Positions 11,759 to 23,103 of a stretch of DNA of 64,000 nt are shown here, one piece after another. Numbering within the stretch: the first letter of the stretch is position 1; each line of letters opens with the position of its first letter. The notes beneath the pieces were generated by a model. It was not told where the DNA came from, did not search any database, and was given only the letters and a program-made list of their open reading frames with translations. The position numbers and the translations under genes were made by a program. Source of the DNA: Chloranthus sessilifolius (Eukaryota > Streptophyta > Magnoliopsida > Chloranthales > Chloranthaceae); the NCBI GenBank assembly GCA_021018995.1, contig CM037596.1, positions 69,357,367 through 69,421,366 on the forward strand, written 5' to 3'.

Positions 11759-13437
11759 CCAGGTAGGGGTGGTGAAGCTTAACGATTGTTGCACCGAGCA
11801 TAGTGGGGAGGGCGTAGGCCATTGGTAGTCGATGGGTGCGGGCGGAGGATTTGGGGTTTCATGGGCCACTAGGGAACTGACAGGGGTGGTAGAGTTTATG
11901 GGTGGTTGAAATGGGGATAATGGGGTGGGTGTAGGCCACTGGTAATTGATGGGTGCGGGTGTAGGATTGGGGGCCTGATGGCTTATTGGATAATTCAAGG
12001 GAGTGGTGGAATATGGTTGATACACATTTATTTGTAAGTAGTTGATGGGGGTGGGTGATGGGAAATAGGCCCTAAGCTCGAGGGGTTCAACTGCTGGTGT
12101 AGGGGTAGGAAAATAATCTGCCAGATTCAGGGGCTCAACCACCCCAATTGTCCTCTCTTCTTAGTCTCGCTGCCAGGGGATCATAAAATTTTCTCTATTA
12201 CTGATATAATCAGAGGGATCAAATTCATTTTTCTTCCTCAATTTCCTCGACCAACCCTATGGTGGGTCTAGGACCTGCTATTCCGATAGGGTTGGTGGCA
12301 AAGGCACCTGGTGAATATTCGCATGCTGGTTTGTTTGGGTGGGTGCAGGGGGAATGATCTTCCCAACATTGATTAAATCTTGGATCGTGTGCTTCAACGG
12401 GATGCAGCGATCAATCGGGTGATTCGGGCCCTGGTGGAAATTACAATGAGTATTCGGGTCAAAGTTATATGGAATCAGATTAGGAGGAGGTCGTGGTTGG
12501 AGCGCAGTTACTAATCCCTTTTCAATTAATAAAGGTAAAAGTACACTTAAAGATTGCCCCAAAGGCATAAAAATACGATCATAACGGGCTCTCCTTTCCG
12601 GGGTCATTTGCATTCCCTGCCCATTCCCGGCTCTCTGTACAGGTCCTGTCCTGAAGGGAGCTGGTTGCGCTGCTTGAAATTGGAACAGGGTTACGTTATT
12701 ATTAGGCTTGGTATTGGCGACGTTTTGGACGTCGGCTCCGATTCTCTTATCGTTCCTCTACTCTGAAAACCTCCTGACCCCACTAGTTCCGCTTGGTACA
12801 TTTTTATTCAAGCAACCTTCCCTGATCGCGTCCTCGCATCTATTAGCATTTCTTACCAGATCAGCAAAGCTAGACTACTATTTGTACACCAAGAAGTCTG
12901 AGATCACTGGCAGAGTGTTTTTTGAAATCATTTCGATCTGCTCATCGTCAGGTATCCTATTTTTGACTTGAGCTGCCAGTGCTCTCCAGCATCCCAAATA
13001 GTCACTGAAGGTCGCATTCGGGTTCTGCCTTAAGCGGGCCAAGTTTGACTTATGCGGTTCAATGTCTATATTGTAGACATATTGTTTTTGGAACAAGTGG
13101 GTCAGATCTTTCCATTTCTTCATCATGGAGGGCTCTAAGGATGTGAACCACCTCAAGGCCGGACCTGTCAAACTCTTCTGGAAGACTTTTATTAGCAGTC
13201 TCTCATCCCCCCGTATTGGCACATGTCCCCGCAATAGGACTTGAAGTGTGCAATAGGATTGCCTGTGCCATTGTACATGTCGAATACTGGCATTTTAAAT
13301 TTAGGGGGCAGGGAAACCTCGACGAACAGGCATAAATCCGTGAAGTTTGTGGCATGGATTTCAGCACCACCAATCTTCTGTAATTGCTTTTGGATTTTAT
13401 CCAACTGTTCTTTTAGCTGTTTCGACTCCTTGGACAT
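11759..13437 (-). pseudogene. Tat-A1 gag core and C-terminal part
   Basis: Gag packages element RNA. In minus order: a coiled-coil-like start (SKQLKEQLDKIQKQLQKIGG) followed by LPPKFKMPVFDMYNGTGNP (13192-13437), then the Gag core (LTGPALRWFTSLEP, WRALAAQVKNRIPDDEQIE, 12878-13234), a segment with the zinc-knuckle-like pattern HCNFHQGPNHPIDRC (12278-12613), and a proline/threonine-rich tail (11753-12142) into which Athila-1 is inserted. Every block has a counterpart in Tat-4 gag at 62207-63760, for example WRALAAQVTHRIPDDEQIE. It is broken in about three places. Confidence 0.88.
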
Positions 13438-13519
13438 GGGGGCCGTCTTCTCAATTATTAGCCTGGACCCACTTTGGGCTGCCAGGGGTGGGTAATTACA
13501 GGTGGAGGATTGACATTGG

Positions 13520-15422
13520 TCACTGTCCCAGCATAGGCCCCACTGTTTCTGATCTCGTCCTCCTCAGACTGCTGGTCTGCATAGGGTGCAGTGAGGATAA
13601 GATTTTCATGTTGATGTATGGACTGGATGGGATTGGACTGGATGTGTGTTGGGTGAGCCCCTTAGGTGTAAGGGAAGTGTTGTGGGGTGATGGGTGAGTG
13701 GTAGTTTGGTTTAGGGGTGGGGCCTGATGAGGCCATTGGACATGAGGGAAGGTTTGGAGATTGTCTTGGGGTATGGGGCCATGAGAAAATTGGGTCTGAG
13801 GTATAGCATGGGTTTGATCTAGTTGGAAAGGTTGGGGGTGGGTGAAATTTTGGGGGTATTGTGGAGGGTATGAGTATGGGGCTTGGGCTATGGGCCCGGG
13901 GTAGGTTTGGGCCACAAGGCCTTGATCAGGTTGGGTTTGGGTAAAGGGCATGGGATTTGGGGGATCTTGGCCTTTTAGGCCTTGATGGGTATGGCCCATT
14001 GGGCTTTGGAGGGCTTGGGCCATTGGTGGGTATGGGCTTGGGCCAGATGGGTCTGGGCTGTGGGCCTGACCCACTAGGTTTTGAGGGGTATGGGCCATGG
14101 GCCATTGGTGGGTATGGGAAATGGGCCCTTGGAGGGTTTGGGCTTGGGCCAAATGAGTTTGGGCTATGGGCCCTTGGGTAAGGGTTTGGGCAATGTGCCC
14201 TTGGGGTATGTGGGCCTGGCCCACTAGCTTTTGAGGGGTATCGACCATGGGCCATTGGTGGGTTTAGGCCATGGTCCCTTGATGGGTTTGGGTCATGGGC
14301 CCTTGGGTATGGGTTTGGGCAATGGGCCCTAGGGGTATGGGGATCTGGCCCATTGGGTTTTGAGGGGTATGAGCCATGGGCCATTGGTGGGCCATGGGCC
14401 CTTGATGGTTTTGGGCCATGGGCCTTTGATGGGTTTGGGCCATGGGCCCTTGGGTATGGGTGATGGGGTGTTGGGCCATTGGGCCTTGGTGAATGGTTTT
14501 GGGCCAATGGGTGGTGGGGTTTGGGGCCATGGGCCCTTTATGGGTTTGGGCCATGGGCCCTTGGGTATGGGTGATCGGGTGTTGGGCCATTGGGCCTTGT
14601 TGATCATGGGTGGTGGGGTTTTGGGCCAATGGGCCTTGGTGAAAGGTAGGGTTTTGGGCCGATGGGCCTTGGGGCATGTGGGAGATGGGGTTTTGGATGG
14701 TGTGAATTATGGGGGGTTGATGGGGGTCATGGGGGAGTGAAGCATGGAGGTTGGCTAAGGTATGGGATGGGTTCATGGATGTGTGGTGTGGAAGAGGGGA
14801 GGTATTTTGGGAAGCCTTCCATAAGGAGTAGGCTTGGAACATCTCCTCCATCATGGTGATGGAAGAAGGATCGGATGTGGGTGCTGGATTTAAGGGATGA
14901 TTGGGTATAGATGGGGTGGATGTGGAGGAAAAATTGGGCATGGTAAGTGATGGGACATGGGATGGATTGAAGGAATGGGGTGAAGTATTAGCAAAGGGGG
15001 ATGGGTTTAGGATGTTTAAGGGTGATGGAGGGTAAGGTGTGGGTGTTTGAGAAAAATCGAGCATGGCCCCAGTAAAAATAGGCATGACCCGGGTAGATGG
15101 GGGGACTTGTGGGGGGTTGGATAGCGTGGAGGTGACATAGGTAAATGAGGGTGGATTGGGCCTATATGGGGAGGGTGGAAAATGAGGCATGGATGTGGAT
15201 TGGGAAAAAGGGTTTAGGTTTTGTATGGATGTGGATGGAAAATTGGTTGGGTTTGGCATGAGTATGGTTTGGGAAGATGGGGGCGCCAAACGGGCCAGTA
15301 ACGGCAAAGGGTGATTGGGCGAGGGGGATGGTGGAAAAAACTTCTCCCGAATGGGAGTGGGTTGGAGAATGTGGTTGGGATGAGTCGGGATCGGCGTAAG
15401 CCGGGTCCACTACCCACGACAT
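13520..15422 (-). pseudogene. Tat-A1 gag N-terminal proline-rich repeat region
   Basis: Long minus-strand frames (347 residues at 14264-15307, 242 at 13520-14248) encode low-complexity text dominated by Pro, Gln, His, Met and Ala. About 13900-14660 is a degenerate coding minisatellite whose products repeat GPMAQ, MAHTP and QGPMAQTH-like words; on the DNA this shows as recurrent TGGGCCATGGGCCC. Several frames stay open because the repeat tolerates frame changes, so the true frame cannot be fixed by openness alone. It sits directly before the Gag core in minus order. A region of similar style follows gag in Tat-4 (61471-62306). No domain is recognised. Confidence 0.65.
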
Positions 15423-15918
15423 ATCTCGGTATCGGATTAGGTATGGGTGCCTCGGATAAGGCCCGAAAATCCTCCTCCTTCTCCCCCTACGGGACGGCGG
15501 AGGGCAAGATGGTGTCGTTGTGCTGGCACCACAAACTATATTTTTTTAGTTTTTGATTTGCTTATTATTATTTTTTGAATTTTTTTTTCTGGAAAAAGTT
15601 TTTGAAAAACAAAGGTTCCGAGGCCTTAGAATTCCCTTCTCGGGTAGCACTCGTACCCTAATTCAAGTCCCGCGGCTACGATTCTGACGTGCTTCGAAAG
15701 AATCGAAGGAGAACCTTCGATCTATTGAAAGCATGAAAATCGAGACAAACAACCCGATCCCCTGGAATGGGCTAAAAAGAAGTTGCCCTCTTTTGATCAG
15801 CTGGGGTGTATTGGGTGTCGGAGATGGCCAGGCCCAAACAAGGCACTAAGCACACTAATCGGGGGACTCGGGAGGTGAAGAAGGCCACAAATTTGGGCTG
15901 GTGTGCTGTTAAACAGAC

Positions 15919-16086
15919 CTGGCACAACTAATACATGCACCCAGGTTGCAGGGGCACTTTTTTACACTGGCGCAACTATTAGTTACGCCAAGGTAAAAAG
16001 TGAGATTTTAAAGTTAGTGCAACTATTAGTTGCGCCAACTATAAATTTCAATTTTTTACACTGGCGCAACTAATACTTGCGCCAGG
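15919..16086. repeat. Cluster of Tat-A palindromes in the leader
   Basis: Three good copies and one degenerate copy of an inverted repeat with arms GGCGCAACT and AGTTGCGCC around a short TA-rich centre. The same motif is in the Tat-A1 U3 (17993-18064), the Tat-A2 U3 (25026-25150) and upstream of the Tat-A2 antisense gene (27445-27519). Confidence 0.8.
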
Positions 16087-16585
16087 CAAACAATGCGGCT
16101 CCAGAACTGATGGCAGCAGGCATTAACACCCGAAATGAGTTTTTTTTTGGTTTTTTGTGGAAGTTAGGCTCCGGGGAACTGAGCTGGTTTTCGGTGATCG
16201 ATTATCTCCTTACCGCACCTAACGGGTTTGAGTCCGGTATAACTCGCTAGTGTGCTCCCCAAGGGTTTTAAGCTTTGGAATGGGAACTCACCCGATATAC
16301 CTCTGGCGCAAGCGCCTTCTCAGAGACTAGGTGGGCTGAGACATTTCTAGATCATCACCACTAAGGGATGCCGCCATACTAATACCCGGGTGGTTGTATG
16401 TGTGCTTAAACCCAACCCTTTGAAAATCTACCCCGTAAAAAATAAATTGATTAAGCTCCCTAAATTGGTTCAATTTTATTTTTTTTCAAAGCTTTTCTCT
16501 TTTTTGGAAGTTTTCTTTAGTTCAAAGACTGAGGGTGATGATCCCGTGCCGCCACTACGGGCCGACGTCCACTGTTGGGATATGA

Positions 16586-16790
16586 ATGCGCAAGTAGGCC
16601 CGCCAATCGGCTAAGGCACTTTAAATGACGGAAAATTAAATGAATTAAAAAACAATGCTCAAGTAGGCCCACCGATCGGCTAAGGCACTTAAAATGATGA
16701 AAAGTAAAGAAATTTAAAGTTTATGCGCAAGTAGGCCCACCAATCGGCTAAGGCTCGTAAATGACGTAAAAGTAGGGGTAAGTAAAGTGA
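16586..16790. repeat. Three-unit tandem repeat, period ~68
   Basis: Units start near 16588, 16657 and 16725, each with CAAGTAGGCC, then ATCGGCTAAGG. The spacing is 68-69 bases. They lie in the Tat-A1 leader. Confidence 0.85.
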
Positions 16791-16903
16791 CTTAATTAGA
16801 GGGGTGAGTGAAAAAAAAAGCAAATTAAAAGTAAAAAAACAGTAATAAAATGTTAGGAAAATAAAAAAAAAGGCCTAGTTCATGGGGAAGCTCTAATAGC
16901 TAC

Positions 16904-16921
16904 TCTCCAGTAGAGTTGCCA
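16904..16921 (-). promoter_or_regulatory. Tat-A1 primer-binding site
   Basis: Minus strand TGGCAACTCTACTGGAGA, two bases from the LTR end at 16924. It resembles the TGGCGACTC... primer sites of Ogre/Tat elements, which are described as tRNA-Arg type. No such site follows the LTRs at 24054 or 28413, which marks those two as 3' LTRs. Confidence 0.75.
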
Positions 16922-16923
16922 TC

Positions 16924-18490
16924 TGTGCAACCGTGGGATTTGTGATCATCTCGTCGTGGCGATGCTCTCACTTGCAAAAAATATAGAGTCGCCACCTGGA
17001 GCTTTTGGTGTCCCGAGAAACCTAGTTCATTTTTATGAGCACCGAAGTGCTAAAAATATGACTCTATTTCCGGTTCACACCAAAGGCTCTTGGGTAGGGG
17101 CTTCGGTTATCGATCGAGAAGGTGTTAGGCACCCGATCAATCCGCTTAACGCGGTCTCTACTAATGACCAATACAAAAATAAAGTAAAAGAAAAGAAAAT
17201 GGCTTCCACTTGCCCAAATGGGCCTTAAATCCTATTTGTGCCCCTCTGTTCCTACCAAAAATTCCGCGGCATAACGGCACAAATGAGAGGATAGGAAGAG
17301 CTAAAGAAGTGATAGGAGAAGAAAGGGGAGAGCCAGAGCCCTCGGGCCCTTGTAGCACCCTAGGAGAGCCTTGTGTTGGCTTACTTTGATGAGCTTTTGA
17401 AGGCTTGAATGGTGGAAAAGGGGGTTCTAACTCCTAAGGCTTGAAGCTAAGAGGTAGAGAGGGAAGGCTAAGGGATTACACACACCTAACCTAAAGACTT
17501 TTAGTGAAATGCGAAGGTCTAAGGGAGCTTTTTGAAATCTGAAATTTGTATCGAAAGTGTGCACCAAAGGGAGAAAGATCTTCTCACTTTAAGCTCTTTC
17601 TCTCTTAGGCCAAAATTCTCAACCCTTAAACAAAGGGGTGGGGAGCTCTATTTATAGGAAAAGGGTGGGTTTGGAGGCTACTTAAGAGCTAAATAGGTTT
17701 AGCAATTATGTAATCTCACATGTAAGGGTTCCTAGGGTTTTTAGAGCCTTGAGATGTGTGGAAGGATCCTCCAATGGTGGATGATGGGGTGAGGTCTTAA
17801 GCCACTTGAGGGGTTGCAAATAGGTAGTAAATGAGTGCAACAGAACTAGCAAAACACACCCCAAAGGTCAAGGTGGTCAACAAGTCAAACCCCAATCATA
17901 ATTTTTGGGGCAAAATCCCAGGCAAATGTACAGTAAAATAGTTTTAAACAGTGCCTGGAAGTTGGTTCGCGGGGGTGGGGTCCATAATTAATACTGGCAC
18001 AATTATTAGTTGCGCCAAGCCATTTCTGGCGAGAAATAGCCTAGTGCAACTATTAGTTGTGCCAAATCCCTAAGGGGGCCTCTCGATTTTACTCTTATGC
18101 CCTCCCGGTTCGGTTCGCCATATCTTTTGATGTATACCTCCAATTGGGGTGATTCTTGAACTGTTGGAAAGTTGACAACCTCTACCTTTTAATGGTCTAA
18201 GATTCAATCACAATAGAGGGTCGTAGCTGGTTCCAGTGTACCCCCCTCCTCAGCCATTTGCTTGATAAGGTTAGGTTTAGGTTCAGAACGGGTTCTAAAG
18301 GTCAGGATTGATTTCTAAAGGTTTGGGTCAGGTTCCTAATGAATCTAGGGTGATTCCTAAGGGTTTGGAAAAGTTCCTAAGGGTTCTAGAGGGGGTCCTA
18401 AAGGTTCCATACATGTCATCCAAAGCTCAGAATTGCACCTCTCTCGAAAGGTGTTTCGATCGGGCCTTGGGCCAAATTTGGGTGTCTACA
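16924..18490 (-). repeat. Tat-A1 5' LTR (~1.57 kb)
   Basis: Element sense: starts TGTAGACACCCAAATTT at 18490 and ends CGGTTGCACA at 16924. Both ends match the LTRs at 24054-25572 and 28413-30021. U3 holds two palindromes (17993-18019, 18041-18064). A TATA box (CTATAAATAG, about 17647-17656) lies about 350 bases downstream of them. U5 contains the conserved GGGTAGGGGCTTCGG block seen in all three LTRs (about 17095). Confidence 0.9.
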
Positions 18491-19027
18491 AGAGGCCAAC
18501 TCCAGATGAATCAAGCGCACCCACCACTGTGCAAAATTCAATTGAGCATACCTCACAAGACCCCCACCTCAATTACCAGCCCAAATCGACCATTCCACTG
18601 GAAAACTGAACATTGAGTATATTTAATCTAAGAACTTACAAACGCCTATTGGAAAAGGAACACTTGATGCACATTGGTGTGAGCAATGACGCGCTCGATC
18701 TGACATGACTTGTAAAAGCCTTTGATATTACATGATACTTCATTTTATTATCGGTCCCTGGACCTTGTTTTGGACATTTGATTGACATCTCGGTACCTCG
18801 ATTGTGTAAAATCCCTCTGTTAGCCTTTGCCCTTCGACAACTTCCATTTTCCCTTCAAATTCTCTATTTTAGCTTGCACTGATAGATAAGAAAGCCAAGC
18901 ATGTCATGTCAGCATCCCCAGTTCACTTTTTTGATTTCTCAAGAGAAACGAGAAGACACCTCAAATGAGGGGTGTCTACTTCATTGACGAGTTCTTACTT
19001 CGCAAGACCGCGCTGAAGAGGGGCATC
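18491..19027 (+). other. 3' UTR end of a plus-strand Tat-like element
   Basis: No coding sequence. It ends in a purine-rich tract (GCTGAAGAGGGGCATC, 19012-19027) directly before a TGTAGACACCCC LTR start. This is therefore the internal 3' end of a plus-strand element into which Tat-A1 inserted; the rest of that element should lie left of the window. Confidence 0.65.
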
Positions 19028-19103
19028 TGTAGACACCCCAATTTTGCCCTCTTAGAATATACAAATTTGTTTGATCGGCCTTTGACCTCATAACCCTGAT
19101 ATG

Positions 19104-19575
19104 GAACCATATGCTAAAACAAAAGTATATGGCTGGACACAGGCTGAAACAATAGTTTTATAGCTCAGGCCCCATTCTCCCAACGTGGGAACCATGCACT
19201 AAAACAATAGTACATGCCTGAACACAGGCTGAAACAATATCTCTGTGGCTCAGATCCCGACGTAGGGAGACTATATACTGAAATAATAGTAGATAGTCAG
19301 AATGCAGACTGAAACAATAGTCTCGCATTTCAGACCCCTAACCCTAATGTGGGACCATATACTTAAACAATAGTATATGACTGGACATAAGCTGAAACAA
19401 TAGTTCTGTGGCTCAGGCCCCATACCCCCGACGTGGGAACTATGCACTGAAACAATAGTACATGGTTGAACACAAGCTGAAATAATAGCTCTATGGCTCA
19501 AGTCCCAACGTAGGGAGACTATATACTGAAATAATAGTATATAGTCGAAATGCAGGCTAAAATAATATCCTGGCA
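19104..19575. repeat. Higher-order tandem repeat (two triplets of ~83-base units)
   Basis: Six units begin near 19104, 19189, 19267, 19353, 19437 and 19515. Each reads roughly ACTGAAACAATAG...CAGGCTGAAACAATAG...CTCAG. Unit 4 is closest to unit 1, 5 to 2 and 6 to 3, giving a higher-order period of 248-249 bases. Confidence 0.85.
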
Positions 19576-20759
19576 TTTCAGACCCGATCGGGACCCGAAC
19601 AACCCTGAATTAAGTGCCTTAAACCAAGTGCTCAATTCAATTGCACGCCAACTCACAAGTGCGCAATCAGTCCCTTCTCAGACCAGACTTCCTTTCCCCA
19701 GACCAACTCGAGACTCGATCACGCGTCTATCATGAGACGTGCGATTAGATTGAGCGCCCCATCACCAGCACGCAATTGCCTACGCCCGACCTAGCCTCAC
19801 TGTCCTTGATCCCTAAGTTTCCTCGATTAAACGCTTCGAGAGTGGCGCTTAATTAGATTACGCACCCCAAAATAGGCGCGCAATTAGTTCTAACTTATTA
19901 GGACTAGGAAACTCACTGAGCAAGTCAGCTAGTCGCTCACTGAGTGGGTGACCGACTCAAAGCGATTAAGCACCGGGAGACCGGTGCATAATTTTATTAA
20001 ATGCCTGAAACAGAGCATTTAATTGAAGAAAAACTTATAAAAGATTTTTTTCTTAATTCGCCCGAAGAGGCTGGCAATTTTCGAGAGAGAACGGACTTTT
20101 TTTGAGATTTCGAAATCAGAGAACTCCGAGAATGAGCACACAGAGCAATCTAACCATGATTTCAAAATTTTTTGAGGTTTCTCTTCGCAGCCCCGGTCCT
20201 AGGTAAAAATCTTAGTTTTAGACTTAGGATCTTTCTCTTAGTTTTAATTATAGGTTTTAATTTTCAGTCCGAGACCGTGGCACCCTTTTTAGACCGCAAA
20301 CTTTTTATATCTAGTTCTTGTTCTCCGAATTTAGAACCAGTCTTTAATCCGACAGTCTAATTTACCGACACTAGGCTTTAATTTTGTTCTAAAATCTCAA
20401 TTTCCAGTCCTATCATTAATTTATGGTTCTAGTCCTTGGATTCTAGAACTAGTCTTTAATCATACGGTTGGATTTTTTGATTTTGGACTCGAATTCAGTC
20501 CTAGAAATTTAAATTTAAATTCTAATTTCTTAGTTTAATATTTCTAAAAATCCTAAATATTAATTTTAGTTTCTATAATTCTAGTTTCTCAATTTCGTTC
20601 ATAAGTATTACTCCAAAATCGACTCTAAAAAATCTAAAAATACAATATTATAATTCTAAATCTAATTTATCTTCAATCTCAGCCATCCGATTTACCCAAG
20701 GGAGCTTACGGAGGGTACTCGAGAACGAGGCCAATCGTCCTTATCATAGCGGGCCAAAA

Positions 20760-21500
20760 ACCACTTTTTCTTGAATTTCTAATAAAATTTATTCATTGCT
20801 TTAGTTAGAATTTTAGTATAATATAATTTATTGCTTTAATCAGAATTAGTAAAAGATAGTTCCTTTATCTTAATCAAATCTTTGTATAGTTAATTCATTA
20901 TTTTAGATCAGATTTTTTTTTTGTACAGTCAATCCCTTGACTTAATTAGAAAATTTGTTAGAATTAGTTCCTTTATTTTAATTAGATAATTCTAGCATAG
21001 TTAATTCCTCGCTTTATTAGACCCTAGTATCAGTAACCAGTCCTTTTATTTCAATTAGAATCTTAGTATAATTAATTTATTGCTTTGATCATAACTCTAG
21101 TCAAATCAGTTCCTTTATTTTAGTTAGATTTTTAGTATAGTTAATTCATTGCTTTAATCAGAATTTTAACAAAATTGGTTTATTTATTTTAATTAGATTT
21201 TTAATAAAATTAGTTTATTTGTTCTTATTAGATTTTAATAAAATTAATTCATTGCTTTAATTAGAGTTTTAGTAAAACTAGTTCTCTATTTCAATTAGAA
21301 TTCGGTACAATTAATATACTTGCTCTACTTAGAATTTCAGTATAACTAGCATGCTTGGTTTAATTAAAGTTTCATTAAACTTAATACACCTGCATTCCTA
21401 GTATAATTAGGAGACCGATGTTAATTAGACTTTTAGTAGTATTAGGACACTATATTAATTAGAATTCTAGTAATGCTAGGGAACTAAAATTAATTAGACT
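20760..21500. repeat. AT-rich degenerate repeat field
   Basis: Roughly 38-60 base variants of TTTTAGTATAATTAATTCA and ATTGCTTTAATCAGAATTT recur many times. It is not coding on either strand and probably belongs to the R/U5 or an intron of the plus-strand LTR. Confidence 0.6.
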
Positions 21501-21889
21501 CCGGATAGAATGCTAAATTAAATAAATCATAATAAATTCTCATATAACTAAACTCACAAGAGAATTGGGCAGTCTAAATTGATTAGAACTACAATAATAA
21601 CAGGGGAAGGGAAGAAAAATTATAAGAAAAGACATAGCTGCTGACGTTCGCAGGCAGACGATTCAGTAAAGAAGTAACCCACACCCGCTCTAAAGCGTGA
21701 TTATTGACCTGTTGTAGTGTCGTTAAATATCTACAGCTGACAATCATAATAAATTAGGAACCTTCTTAGAAAATCCATTACTTCTAACATTCCAAACGCC
21801 GCATCGCTAGATTCCACTTGGGCAGAATTGGAGCCACTAATTCAACGGAGACCGAGAGGAACTCAGAAAAGTGCGCACTAACAACGAGG

Positions 21890-23047
21890 TAGGGTTCAAG
21901 GTCTTTGGGCAAACCCATCGATCTCAAAGTTAATTTAACACAACTACCCGAGCAGAACGAATATTGATATTGCAATGCTTTTTGGGAGTGTGTGTCATCT
22001 TTGATAATGTGCCCTAGATTAATATGACCTAGAGTATCCAACTTTAAATAAAACTGAACAAATCAGGCCAAAATTGGGTGCCTACCGAAGGAGGCACTCA
22101 ATCTTGGTCTCCGTCGATGATGATCTTATTATCGAACAATTATGCAAAAAACATACACTTATCAGGGGTAGATAAAAACAAAGGAGAATAGAAGTCCCGA
22201 CCCAGAACCCATCCAGGTACAATTTACGAGAATAAATGAGCATCCAACGAATACCTAGATGCAAGGTGTACACTTTACAGGAATACCGCATAAATGCAGG
22301 TTTTAAGCCTGCACCCTAAAATGAGCCTTTCGGAATATATATTTGAACATAGTTGTTCGATAGGTAATTTCCTTTTTGACAGGTTGGTCTCAACCAACGA
22401 TTGACCTTTTTCATAACGGAGTTACCTGGACCTCAAACCCCGTAGGGCGCATGCCTAGACATCGCAGACCAAGAGTCCACACCTCTGAAAATGTTTGTGA
22501 CGAATCTGAAGTTAGACACTCACGTTCTTATGAATCCAAAAACAGAGCGTTCAACGCAAAGAATTTAGCGGTGGAATCAATCTGATTGAAACATTGACTG
22601 TTTGATCGAGATTGACACTGTTGCTTCTACTTTGAAGTAGGATCCAGAGATATAAGTCAAACCTTAGACTTAGGACATTAATGTAGCACAACTGCATTGC
22701 CGATAAAATATTGATATTTTACCGCATTGAAACACGCATGTGCGTTGCTGTACGTAAAAAAAGTACCATGAAAACTCAGCTATATATTTCTTTCTTTCTT
22801 TCAAATGATTGCTTTTTCCATTTTTCTTTTTTGAACAGACCGACATAGGTGGTGAGATGCTTCCTTTGCTTTGCCTATCGCTAAGAGGTTGTCGGCTTTG
22901 AGATTTTGGGCCATTCGATGCTCCTGCACATTCTCAAGAAAACGTCAATCCCTTTTTTTGTTTATATAGGTAACTAATATGCATCTCAATTGATAAAAAA
23001 AAAAAAGCAAATTTTTACCTACATTTATTTATTTATTACTTTTCAAG

Positions 23048-23103
<56 letters not shown>

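Larger units (their letters stand above)
15423..16903 (-). other. Tat-A1 5' leader
   Basis: Non-coding leader between primer site and gag. It contains at least three copies of the Tat-A palindrome (15967-15992, 16012-16040, 16061-16086), a degenerate fourth (15919-15945), and a three-unit tandem repeat (16586-16790). No ORF here is supported. Confidence 0.65.
11759..18490 (-). mobile_element. Tat-A1, Tat/Ogre-type LTR retrotransposon (5' half only in window)
   Basis: Minus-strand element with 5' LTR (16924-18490), primer site (16904-16921), leader and gag. Athila-1 interrupts it at 11758, so protease to 3' LTR should lie left of the window. The LTR tip TGTAGACACCC and the gag family match Tat-4. 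The flank at 18491-18495 (AGAGG) should be its target duplication, whose partner is outside the window. It is inserted in the 3' UTR of a plus-strand Tat-like element. Confidence 0.85.
19028..21760 (+). repeat. 3' LTR of a plus-strand Tat-like element (right end uncertain)
   Basis: Starts TGTAGACACCCC after a purine tract. U3 holds a six-unit higher-order tandem repeat (19104-19575). A TATA-like TTATAAAAG is at about 20036-20044, followed by a CG-containing transcribed-looking stretch and then about 700 bases of AT-rich, repeat-like text (20760-21500) built on variants of TTAGTATAATTAATTCATTGC. I could not fix the LTR end; it should lie between about 21.7 and 21.89 kb. There is no similarity to the other LTRs beyond the tip, so it is a different family. 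Confidence 0.6.

Noticed and set aside
13957-14740. Gly-rich plus-strand ORFs (GPLGFGGLGPL-type)
   Set aside because: They are the complement of the proline-rich gag repeat; the minus strand fits the element's gene order.
16981-16994. TGGCGACTCTATAT on the minus strand as the Tat-A1 primer site
   Set aside because: It looks like an Ogre-type primer site and recurs near 24112-24123 and 28472-28483. However, similarity among the three LTRs runs past it to a common end at TGTGCAACC (16924, 24054, 28413), and a better site follows only in Tat-A1 at 16904-16921. The motif is therefore inside U5.
18118-18420. Repeated GGTTCTAAGGGTTTGG-type lines in the Tat U3 as a separate satellite
   Set aside because: They occur in all three Tat LTRs at the same place and are just part of U3.
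19104-19575. CRISPR-like array
   Set aside because: The units are long, adjoining and mutually diverged, in a plant LTR; there are no short identical repeats with unique spacers.
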